This document shows positions 10,162-22,100 of a DNA stretch of 64,000 bases, one piece after another. Every line of letters starts with the position of its first letter. Within the stretch, counting starts at the first letter, position 1. The notes under the pieces are model-generated. The model saw only the letters and a program-made list of their open reading frames with translations, had not been told where the DNA came from and ran no database searches. Source of the DNA: Helopsaltes ochotensis (Eukaryota > Chordata > Aves > Passeriformes > Locustellidae); the NCBI GenBank assembly GCA_013400155.1, contig VXBM01000026.1, positions 909,936-973,935 on the forward strand. The letters are read 5' to 3'. The position numbers and the translations under genes were made by a program.

Positions 10162-13100
10162 ACGATTGTAGTGCTTTTGAAGGCTCCCTGTGTTAGACTG
10201 ACCATATCCACAGTAACCATTACTTCAAACCAACTGGAACAGATCCATACATCGAAACATCTGGTGGTAAGAACCTGGCATCTATGCTGTACAAATCTCC
10301 ATGGGTTCTGCTTTAGCCTGGCACTGATTTGAACCCAAGGACTGGACACTAGTGGCAACAACTCGACTGCATTAGGCAGGGATCTGCAGAACATATTCTG
10401 GCTTAGTTTCAAAACACAGGAATTCAATTTGCACATATCAAAACTATTCTGTGATGTGAGCAAAAGCATGATAAATAGGAATGATAATGATGATGATGTT
10501 TGCTTAAAAAATACACCCTTGATCAAAACTAAAAAACTGCATCCATTTTTTCTCTATTATAGTACCCTACAAGGGTTTTCTGTAGATAGTGAACTCAACA
10601 GAAACAGCCACAATTTTGGTCTTACTATTTCATGTTGGAAGAAAGGCTAACACACTGCTTTTCTGCTCCTCTTTAAATAGAAATAATCACTACAATTCCT
10701 CTCTGTTCCCCATCCCAACTTCTAAGATGTATCAACCACTACTAGGAGCTCACACCAAATTCTTGTCAATAGTAGACAGAGTGATGAAGAGTTGTATGAA
10801 CCTCTGTGTCATGACAATTGATGCTTTCAGGACCAGCTAAAAAGCGAGTTACCTAAAGAAAATATTAGCAGGTGTGAGAATTGGCATGTCGTGACACCAA
10901 AGAGAGAAGGCACAAAAGTTATATGCTAACTCACACTGCTGTTTCATTAAAAAACTCAGAGTTTTGACACCTCAACTGGTCATCTGGTAAAATAAAACAA
11001 GATGCAATGGAAAAATAAATAATATGCTAATAACAGAACATCAGGACTTTTAAGACAAGTTCTTAGCAGAAAATTCAGTGTCACCCAGTAAGTAGCTAAA
11101 ATGAGCTTTTTAATACTTGTTGAGAAGAAAGTAATTCATGTAAGGGCAGTCTTCAGGAAGTGTTTCTGCCTAACCATGGAAAATCTTTTCAACAGACTTT
11201 ATCTACTTTTGTGACCATGTTCTCTACAATGACAAACACCTTGCCTTATTACTGACTTACTGTCCGTGTTCAAGCAATATACCTGCCCTTTATTTTTCTT
11301 CAGGGTTTTCCTACAGGACTCCGTGCATTTTTCTTACCAGATGAATACAGGCATATCATACCTCCAAGAGTGAGGCCTACAGTAAGAAATGACTGAGTAT
11401 TACTAGAGATGAATTAATAAAGAGTAGTGCAACTTAAATTGACTAGACAGTGTGCATTTTCAGAAGAACAAAAAGAATGGCAGTCTTGGATTATGTCTTT
11501 GTTCCACAGCTACCAGGGCATATATGTTGAGGGATGCACCCAGTCAAGGTAGCTCAGCTTGCAAACTGCAGATTGAGATGCCTGAGAGTCCTGTGAATGG
11601 TCAGGCTGAGAAATTTCCTTAACATATGACAGCCAAAATAATGCATGTCCTTTTTTGACACAGTCAGGGACCTGTGGAATTCAAGAATGCCATTTCCATT
11701 AACATTTTGATCTGCAAGCAGACCACCAGTCTGATTGCAAGCTCTGAGTTTGAAGAAAAATAAAAGCATTAAATGCAAAGGAGAAGGAGCAGGTCTTTAA
11801 CTGGTCAATTGCTTTTTCCTTTCCTGCTATTCTTTGCCTTGAACATGTTTCACAACTTTTACGAGTGCTAAGATATCTAATGAACCCTGAGTAACTATGA
11901 GAGACACCTGCAAAATCTGAGCTTTTGCCAGTCAATTACATTTCTTTCCCCACAGACTCTCATGCTCTCATGCTGCTATGAGAAACAAAGAAAATTAAAG
12001 ACATCAGAGCTTGTTGTTGAGCTTGCTGCAGATCTATTGCAAGTGGCTGCCTGGATCTCCTGCTGAGCTTACTTTGCAAGCACCAGAGAGATGGAGAGCA
12101 TCCCAGAGCAGACGGCATGTTCCCTGAGACAGGCACTGTGTCATCATGCCTTTCTAGTGGCACTGTTGCCTGTGGGGTCTTCCACAGCAAAGCAATAAAG
12201 ACACTGCAGTGCTTTTTCCCTACCTTGCTGTAGAAGAAAGAATATTCATCAGGCGTCATCCAATGCAGATGGAAAGCATCACCTGTTTTACTCCTCTTTG
12301 TAAAGCTACAAAATTTTGTAATAGTCTGGGAAGAGACAGTAATGGGGGCAGAGAGATTGGGAAAAATGAGTGGAGGAGGGCATGAATGCTCTTTTAAAAG
12401 CCAAAGGTACTTAATTGCAAAATGCAATTTCAGCTAACTACAGAGAACCATAAACCCAAGTAAAATTAGGTCCATATATATATATATGGATTTTTTAGAA
12501 TTTTTGGTAGGTAGTTTCGTATTTGAATAGTTTTGTTAATCTTCTGTGAGGCAGCAGAGATGTTTTGGTAATTTTGCCATCTGTATACTGCTCAGCAAAC
12601 AATGGTGATTCACAAACGTTTGGGTGGAACCTGTCTGATCACAAGTTTCAGCGTCAGCTTCAAGTGATATGGACTCATTACATAACGTGGAAAGTGCTGG
12701 TTTGCAGAATGTAACATATGCCACCCACAGCAGTGCTTACAGTTCAAATGTGAAAAGAGCAGGAGGACATTTAGATGGTCCATTACTCTCAGATAGTGGA
12801 TCGTCCCTTGCCCTGTCTCAATCTTCCTGCGCTATCTTACACAAATTAGATTCACTTTTTCAGTTAATCTCCCAGAGACACTATTGTAGCATTATCTCCT
12901 TGGCTGATGAGGCAAAAGCAGCCATGAAGATAAGAGTTGTCCGATAAACCTGCAAGATAGCAGACCCTCGACAAATCTACAACGTTACAAGTTGCACACT
13001 TAAATATTTGAAGTTAGGAAGCTCCAGCGTTTACAAACCTAGCAAGTGTCAAGTGGGATACAATGTAAAAAGTGAAAATTACACCAGATACAAACGTTAC

Positions 13101-13379
13101 AACTGCTTGCAGAGGAGCAAACAAGGCCTGTTCGTGTTCATTAAGAGTTTTTCAAGAAAACAAAGCAGACCTTCAGCTTCCTTGCACTGCTTAGCTACAG
13201 GTAAATTGAAAAGCAAATGCCAGAAGCTTGGGTGTAACACTGCACACCTTCCTGCCCATTGCCACTTCAGACACACTTTAACCATCATTTTTTGTACGTG
13301 TAAGAAAACAGTATTTCATCAATTAAATAACTACTCACATGGGATTACACCTCCCTCCCTTGCCCAGGGTGCTGAATCA

Positions 13380-13960
13380 CGTCTGACATGTTTTTACACA
13401 AACACGTGTCACGCTAAATACGAATCAGATTACGGTGTGGAACGAACTATCGCTGACCAGCAGCAACTGAAGTGGCTGTGGCTGGCCACTATCACGCCAC
13501 TGCAGAAGCACACTCCAGGGAGACTTCATTGTTTCTCAGATGAGGCAACATAAGCCTTGGCTGGTACAATTCCTCCCTTCATACCAGAGGGCTGTCCCAA
13601 CGCCAGACTACTGTGAATGCTAGGAAGGGAGAACGCAGCACACCTGGACGGGGCATCTGGCAGACCCCACCGCACCGCGGCAGACGGAATTAGCGAGGGC
13701 GATGATGGGTGTGCGGTCTCACATCGCGGGAAGCCAGGAATGAGCACTCTCCCTTGTCACTCTCACAGAATGCATCAGTCCCCAGCTGCCCCCGTGTGCT
13801 TCCCGCCTGCACTACAGCGCCCGAGCTCCAGAAGCCTCTGGGGAACGCCCCAGGGCAAGGAGAGCTCTTGCAAGTACGCGGCGTTTGTGTCACATTCAAT
13901 GCTCACTCGTGAATAGGGGAGCACTCCATTCGTGCCAGGGTGGAGTCCAGGGGACAACAC
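13380..13960. promoter_or_regulatory. CpG-rich patch, possible promoter or exon
   Basis: CpG dinucleotides are far denser here than in the surrounding AT-rich sequence, especially about 13640-13740 (accgcaccgcggcagacgg, gcgagggcgatg). No coding exon was recognised. It could be a small CpG island, a lost first exon or unmasked repeat material. Confidence 0.35.
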
Positions 13961-14246
13961 TGTTTACTTGCCACAAATGATAAAGCGATGCAGGTATGTC
14001 TATAATTTAAAGATTTTTAGTTTAATATTATTTCTGTAGAATGGAATGACCCCAGCCAGTCTCTAAAGCCCCCCCCCTCCCCCCCATCCATAAAAGATTT
14101 ATTGCATTTTATGAAACATCAGGAGAGAAATTTCATATCTAATACTGTTTCGGAGTGCAACAACTTATTGAATTATCACCCTTAAATTCTTATTTAGAGT
14201 ACCCAAAAATATTCAGTGCCCTCTGGTGGTTTGAATTATGAAAGAC

Positions 14247-14270
14247 AAAAAAAAAAAAAAAAAAAAAAAA
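14247..14270. repeat. Poly(A) run
   Basis: Twenty-four consecutive A. No retrotransposed body was recognised immediately upstream, so it is listed only as a homopolymer. Confidence 0.95.
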
Positions 14271-14930
14271 TCATAAACTACTCAAGTTTACTTAGTCTCA
14301 CAACTAAGGTGGTCCATGAATCTCACCTTCTGTGGCAGTAGGGCCACAGCAGTTACCCTGGAGGAAAAACATCCCACACTATTCAGTCCATACCTGCAAA
14401 AACAGAGAATCTGGCACAAAGTTTTCTGGGCAAAAAAAAATGCTATTACCATCAAAGAACTGGGCTTTATGAAGTTTTTGATTTTCAACCTGATCCTAAT
14501 CTCTCCAATCCTAAACCCAGATCCTCGCCCTACAGAAAACAACAAAGTAAATGCCTTAAAATGTGTTTAAAAGCAATAAAATCTACCTGCTAAGACATTC
14601 AGATTCTTTCCAAGCGTAAACACATTCTGAGAAACATAAACTCCTCTAGCCATAGAAGTAAACATGTCTGGAGAACCCTGGAAATTGTTGATGTTAAGTT
14701 TCTTAGTTACTGTATTTACCCCTGCAGCCAACACCAGCCCCATATTAAGGGCACAGCCAGGGGAGCTTATAAAACATACAGAATATGAAACAATAATTAG
14801 TAGCCAAGTAATATAATCACAGCAATTTAATTGCTGACTACTTTAAAAGAGAGAAAAGGGAGGGGGAGGGAAACAGGTAGTGCATATTTATGAGAACTGC
14901 TGAAGGGAAATGCACATAGAGGAAAACAGG

Positions 14931-15110
14931 TGGTGAGACACTGTAACAGGTTACCCAAGAAAGCTGTGGATGCCCCAGCCCCGGAAGCATTCAAGGCCAG
15001 GGTGGATGGGGCTTTGAGTAACCTGGTCTGGTGGAAGGTGTCCCTGCCCATAGCAGGGGGTTGGAATAAGATTATCTTTAAGGCTCATTCTAACCCAAGC
15101 CATTCAATGA
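14931..15110 (+). mobile_element. CR1 LINE fragment (3' end)
   Basis: Close match to the classic avian CR1 3' end, with 'acaggttacccaagaaagct', 'ggtggatggggctttgag', 'gtgtccctgcccatagcag' and the closing 'taacccaagccattcaatga'. It is severely 5'-truncated. Confidence 0.92.
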
Positions 15111-16374
15111 AAAAAATGAGTGACTGAAACACAACAGTAGAGAAAGAACATAAATTAATAGTGGGAAGCACTTTTTTCAGTGACTACACATCCTCGTAAG
15201 ATTAAGCAAATTCATAAAACCAGTATGAATGCCAGGTTCTGCAGTCATTTCACAAATGTGCGCTTTTACCACATGTACTAAACACTGTCCCGACCCTAAC
15301 AGTGTTCATGAATTTCTGTGTCTGTTTCTGCATAAAACAAAGGATATAAAAAATACACTACTCACTCTTTCATAGCAGAGCCATCACAGACACTCATTCA
15401 AATCTCAACAGACTCAAAAGTCTAATCTAAAAATAGGGACTGAGGAATGTTTCTAAAAACACAGAAAGCCTTCTAGACCCAACTACCTCTCAGAAGATGA
15501 ACTGGGTGCACGAAAATCCCCCTCTCTCCCTGGGAATGAGGCCCTGGCTTAAGACTGGACAACAGAGGGCAATTTTACAGAGCTCAAGTATCCTATAACC
15601 AAGATACTGCCAAGAGGAATTAAACACATCACATGCATTCTCTCTAAGTAGTGAAATATGAATTGCTGTAATAAAATCAAATCAAATGAAATCTCTAACA
15701 AAGGGCTAATAAACAGATTCAGAAGATACAGTGGTTTACTTAGAGATAAGAAAATTAGATTCTATGGGTAAAGAATAAATTACCAAAAAGGAAATTTACA
15801 TAATTTTGTTACGTTTCTGTCATTTAAAGTAATACATTAAGACAATTTTATTACTGTATTACCTTCTGTGTATCCTTAGAATGCAAAAGCACAAGAATTT
15901 TTTTTTAAGCACAAGAACAAAGGGCAGAAGGATAAATCATCTAGCTGCCACCTTGCTGGTTAAAACCTGCAACCAGCCCAAATTTACTGGCAATTCTTTC
16001 TTCAGAAAAGCATTAAATCTTCTCAGAAAACCTACCTTTAAATAACAAGGTTTGTTAATGGCCCCAAGTGTTACATACCTCTTTCCTGCACCTTTTAGGA
16101 TGTTATTTCTCTATTAACATTACATGGGACAGCAAACATGGAAGCGAGAAAAGAGGCACAACATAGATTTGGGCTAGCCTATGATCTTTTCTGCTTGCTG
16201 GAAATACCCAAGGTATGAAATAAGGTAACTTGTCAGCTCACAGATCCATCACCAGTCACATCTCATCATTCCAGCAGCATACACACCATTCCAATAACTC
16301 AAAGTGTGTAGACATACAACTGATCACATACTTAAGTTTTTGAAAGCATCTGAAAAGGAAGAAGTAGCACCAAG

Positions 16375-19122
16375 GGAACTGATCATCTTTTATTATGCAA
16401 CAAAAAGAAAAATAGAAAATAAAAACTTTAATAGGAAAAAAATCAGAAGATACAATTCAAACATAACATATTGAAACCATACATAATGCAATGTCAACAT
16501 GAAAACATTGTTAAGAAGCAATCTTCTAGCAAGGATTTCATGTTTTGGGCATCACCCATCACAAATACACAGCTTTTTGCGCATGTCTGAGTTTCAGTGA
16601 GAAAGACCACGACCAGCAGCAACATATTCAAACAGTTTAATTTTCATTAAACGCTTACCTAGTGAATGGATTGGATGCAATCTCATAATATTAAAAGTAC
16701 AAAATCTTAAGCAAGGCAGCACCTGCCAATACAGATTTTAAATAAAGAGGATAAACATTTTGAAAGGTATTTTTGTATTGCATTAATACACATTTGTTGC
16801 TTTAAAATGTGTATCCAAGTCTCTCAACACTTAAATGTGACTAAAATGCTCAGCAACTATGCATCAAGTGATGACTAATTATTGCTATAGAAAATTTGTT
16901 TCCCAGAGTTTTAAAACAGATGTCATTTCACTCACAATTCCCAAGATATATTCAAGTAATAGAAATAACTAGTTCCAGTGTCCGTGAGGCATTCATAATC
17001 TGTATTGGCTGTAGGCATTTATTGCCAGATCATATAAACATTTCATTGAATCTAAAAAAGTTAACTAAACTTACATGTAACTGTTAAACTCCTTAGGAAA
17101 TGTATGCAGTAATAAATCACCACAGTATGTGTTTTTATTTTAAAAAGGTAAAACTTCAACATCAGGTACCTTGATGTTCTTTGCTGCATAAGGGCACTGT
17201 TTCATAGTTGGCTTTACAGAGCAAAAGAAAAAATCCAATTTTTTTTCTGTTGGCTCAGTGCACCACTCCAAATCAGTATGTGATTGCACAAGCACTGGAG
17301 TTGACAGACAAGTGAGAATACACAGACGTGTATGGGAGCAAATAGGCAAACTGGAACACAAGTTCCAAGTGTGGTCTGCTGTCAAAATACTGTAGTGAGA
17401 CAGTAACAAATGTTGTTATATAAAGGACGTAACATTCAGACAAGGTTTTTGAAATAGACAGCTATTTCTAAAATAGACAACTTGCTCTGAATTTTAGCCA
17501 GCAATGCCTTCAGTAATGTTTTATACTCATAAAAAAATTAAGATAGAAAAGTCAAGTTAAAATGTATAGTGGGTTAGTTGCAACACATAAATTAGAACTT
17601 TCAGTTCTGAAACACATTCCATTGCAAAATGAGGCATTTCAATCTTACCAGTTTTGTAATATGAAATATCTCAGCATTTAAAGAATAATCAAAACCTCTG
17701 TTTGGAGAGGAACAGGGAGGCAGGGCACAAGAAGCACACTGTACTTTGGCTGCACAACTGATACTACTACACATAAATCACCAAAGAAAATTACTGGGGA
17801 TGTTTTCCAACATATATGCAATGCTCAGTAATAACAATAGCTTGACAATAGGTGCTGGAAACACAGAATGCAGTCAGTCCTAACAGGTGTGTGTTCAGAA
17901 CACTCTCTATTTGAAACTCCAAAATGTATGCTGTGCAGCCTTCTTTCCCCTTCTCCCTTTTGTTATTATATAAAAGATCTTAAAGTTTTTACAAATGGGT
18001 TTTCCATTTTAATTCAAAATTGCATTATTACTATTTTCTCCAGTTTCAATGATGTTCTTGCTGAGAAGGTGGTAATCTAGAACAAACTCTTAAAACAGGT
18101 TGGTAACTATTTTAGAGTAAGTTTTTTTCTTCCCAACTGTTTTTTTTTTTTTTTTGGATGCAGGAGAAGTACAAGTTTTAAACAGCTTTATGAAAATAAA
18201 AGAGTTTTGGTAGGTGTGAAGCCAGTTTAGTTATTTAGCTACACAGCCTTCCATGAAAGACAGGACAGACCAAAACTTCAATTCCAAACGCAAAACCAGA
18301 AGTTCTTAAAAAGCTCCAGCAAAATCTGGTCATAGATGTAGGCCAAAAAAGTATACCTTTTGCATGTCATCCTGCATTGCTCAAAAAATATGTAATCTTC
18401 CTTAGGAGCTGGGAGTACAGAGAACACTCCTCACTCATCACATTAGTAAGCAAGCATCCTATTTTAGTTATTCCCAAAGAGGAAAAAATAGATTTAGTTA
18501 TTCCTAGGCAATGGCATCATTCTTTCTCAATGAAAGGTGAAAAAAGCCCTGCTCTGCATTGTTGATCTATAGAAAAGAAATATTTTAAGCTGTTGTTATT
18601 TTCAGTCACATAGGAATAGTAAAAAACAAATCACAACATCAAAATAAAATTAGTTCTTGGCAAGACAAATGCCTGTCCTTGGCAGGAAGAGAAAAAAAAA
18701 TAAATTATCACCTCATAAGATACCTTAGAAGATAGCTGAACTTGAAGAAACCCAACAGTGCAACAGAGCATCACTGCATGTCTTTCTAAAGATACTTTCA
18801 AAATTGGTTTTGGTGAATTAAAACATCCATCAATTATCATATGAACATGTAATTAACAGAGTAGTAAAAGTTAGAGAAAAATCAAGACAAGAGTGAGAAG
18901 TTCCAAAAATGTCCCTAATTCCACAGGGGCAGAACTCAATCAAGATGTCAGGCTTGAGTTTCAGCCAAATAATTTACCAGAAGTCCTTATGAGTGTGAAA
19001 AGAGGCTTAGCCTGAAAAGTGGTTACTGAACAATGCTTTTATTAATATACCCTTCGGATCACCAACAGAAAAAAGTAATTTTTCTCTCAGATAATCAGTA
19101 TGAAGATGAAGGGGGCTCTACT
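16375..19122 (-). other. RNF138: Probable RNF138 3' untranslated region
   Basis: Sequence downstream of the RNF138 stop codon on the minus strand, with no other gene in it. Candidate AATAAA signals on the minus strand lie at 19038-19043, 17134-17139 and 16389-16394. The last would give a 3' UTR of about 2.7 kb and the first one of under 100 bases. Which is used cannot be told from sequence alone, so the left limit is a guess. Confidence 0.4.
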
Positions 19123-22100
19123 TTAAAAGTTCACATGACAGGATTCTTGAACTGCATTTTGGTATTGGGCTTCTTCATCAAGCTGAAGATTCTAAACAAA
19201 ATGAAAACATCATCAAAATGGACAAGATGTAGCATAGTCATTGGTTTAATCATTTATCTGCTATGTTTTTACATAGGAAATGGCACCTAGACAAAGACCC
19301 TTTATGCTACTAGATCATTGTTTATATTGCACAGAATCTTTTATTGAACCAAGTTCCAAAAGACACATGAGACAGGAGAAGAATCAGTTGAGTGGGACAA
19401 GGCTCATTAAGCAGAAGTGTCCATCTCCTCTCCCTGGCTCAATTACACTATGGAACAGCCAGCTCAGGAAAGCTGATTGTGTCATGCAATTATTTTAACA
19501 GGGCTTCTAACCAGCCACAACATCCTCCATTAATAAAACCAAAATGGAATCTCCAGACAACAGTAATCATAATTGTTGAGAATACACTGCTTAAAATGAG
19601 AAAGCAAACACGGAACACAAGAAGTCTGCTACTTTTGCAGAAATATCCTCCAGGTTCTTAATCTGCCAGAGTAATCAAATCTTTTAAGTGCAATTCTGGC
19701 AGTTTCTCCAAATCAGAATTCTTACCACCAGTTTTAGGTCATCAAACATGCACTCATGGTGAAGAGCCCAATCTCCCCTATCAAACCCTAGCTCTTCAGG
19801 CCTTTATCACAGTTCACTCAACTCAAAGGGCAAGATACATCATCTTTGCCATCCTGACGCATCGAGGCTGCCTGTGACTCAAATACTAGACCTGCTGCAC
19901 AGGTCAAAGCCTGTCAAACTCTGTAGAAAAAGCCACTACCTCTCCAGCCCTCTGATCCCACATGCAGAACCCAAATGGTTGGCTTGAATTACAAATCAGC
20001 CACTAACTGCATCTGTGTATGCAGTTCTGCATCTAATTCAAGGTCATTTACTCAAAGACAGCCTGAAAAGAGGCAACCTAAACACTGATTAAGTGACACA
20101 CCTCTTTTTCAGTCTCTCTCACAACATACAGAAAGAGTGGCTGTAGCAGCAATGCCAGCTAGTCAAACTACACATTGAGTCTTGAGAATATAATTTCACA
20201 ATTTCTGCATTAAAAGGTCAATAACGTCCATAAAACAGAGCAGCATCTATTTTATTTCCCTCGAAACAGCAGTAATAAACTGTTCTGACAAACAGAGTAA
20301 AAGCATTAAATAGTTCAGACTGAGAACACTAAGCCAAAGATTTAACTCATCAGCTTGGAGCAGCAGTTTAACTATTGACAACACCTACTCCCAGTAGCAT
20401 TTCATATTGATAATGAAGTTTAAGAATAGACAGGTCTGCTTCTGAGTTCCATACAGAACAGGAACACAGCATATCTGGAGAACGTTAAGTACAAAATTTT
20501 TATTTGGCATTTTGATTTTTAGGAAAAAAAGTCACCATTTATTCCTCCACACATCAAAGAAGAAAAAGCTTACCACAAATTCTCCGTAGTCAAACCGATG
20601 TCTTAGATTTAGATGGCTAACAAGATTTCTAGTAACCTGGTTAGTATCTGCCCAAGGAAGAGATACACAAATAGGACAGATCTAAATTTGGAGGGGGAAG
20701 GGAAGAGACAGAATGAAAAAAAAAGTTATTGGCAATACAGAATGCATTAAAGACACATTCTACAGGAATAACAAGCTTATTACTCATCCACTACCAAAAT
20801 ACAGTAAGACATACTGCTAAGTGTGCTTTTCCTCAGTTGTGTAACATTCAAAAACTACACTTCAGCTTGGTTGATTTCTAAAGTGTTTCTCTTAGGAGTG
20901 GAAGATTATCAAACCTGTTTGAGTTAATTTAGAAAAAAAGTGACTACTGCATCCTACTTATTGTTTGGGAGATATATCACACAATTGAGATGATCAAGGA
21001 AGCCAAAAGAAAAAATAACACACCCTATTCAGATGCAAATAATAGAAAACCAAAGATTTTTCTCTTTCAGACCCTTTGGTTACCTTGGATTACTTTTCAA
21101 GTAACTGTAGGTTTCACATGAAACAGTAGATACATTACAAATGGGATTCTATAGAAACACACCAAAACTACTAAATAAAGAAGAGTTAAGCATCAGGCTC
21201 AAAAACTGAGCCTGTTTCACATCAAGATAAATGAGACAGCTAAGTCAGAAATCCCTTAGAACTAACAGGCTGGACATGAAACATTTTCACATCAAAGCCA
21301 CTCCTCAATTTAAATGCACTGCATGAAGTATATTGTCTGTCTTTCTCCAACCGCAGTGATTGTTACAGATATAGACTAGCGACTGCACATTTAAAGTTGT
21401 CCACATAATTACAATGAAAGTAGCTGAAGAAACATACAGAAGCAGCCCTACTTACCACAGGAACGATCTGATAAAGATGCCTATTATTACAGTGATCCAG
21501 CAAGCGCTGTCTGGTAAAATTGGCTTCCTGACACAGGGGGCATTTGAAGGTTGGGTGTCCACTGTAAACAGAAATACAACAGTATTAAACAGAAAAGAGA
21601 GTTTCAGAAGTAGTGTTAAGAAAGCATACAAATGAAACTATTGTTTTCCCTTGCTTTGATAACAACAAAAAAACCCCCACACCCCCACTGATACATTAGC
21701 AGATTTAAAGGAGTCCCAGTGCTACTGCTAAATTGCAGTTTTGAAGTACATTTACAATTGGTATGCCTAAATGTACTCTTCTGAGACTTGGGCTTCTTTT
21801 GTTCCCACTGCAGCTACACCCTGGTTTTGCTTTCTTGTAACACCTCTTAATGCATCCTTCAGGAAAGTATTAAAACACCCAAATTCCAACAAATAGATAC
21901 GAGTGTACAAGAAACTACAGGATTCTATAAATACAGCTCCTGGTGTTTTTGTGTGGGTTTTTTGTGTTTTGGTTTTTGCATCAGCAGAAGTTTGCACTGT
22001 GACTACCAGAATCTATTTTAGTAACAACTATAGAGAAGTAAGCAACCCACCTTGTTTCTCCTTGAAGTATTTGATTATTAGCCATCTCGCCAGTATCAGA

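Larger units (their letters stand above)
10162..14930. other. Unassigned sequence between the provirus and a CR1
   Basis: No exon of a known gene was recognised on either strand. Contents noted: an AT dinucleotide palindrome at about 12473-12490 (ccatatatatatatatgg), a C-rich run at about 14071-14086, and a 24-base A run at 14247-14270. The longest open frame (13008-13553, plus, 181 codons) looks non-coding. Confidence 0.5.

Noticed and set aside
10098..10526. 142-codon minus-strand open frame crossing the right LTR edge
   Set aside because: It spans the junction between LTR and flanking host DNA, so it cannot be an ancestral gene of either.
11960..12427. 155-codon minus-strand open frame
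   Set aside because: No recognisable family, domain or repeat, and no splice context. Likely chance.
13008..13553. 181-codon plus-strand open frame, one of the longest without N
   Set aside because: Composition is unlike a folded protein, with scattered Cys/His/Lys and no domain. It has no splice or promoter context I can defend, and it overlaps a CpG-rich patch where stops are rarer.
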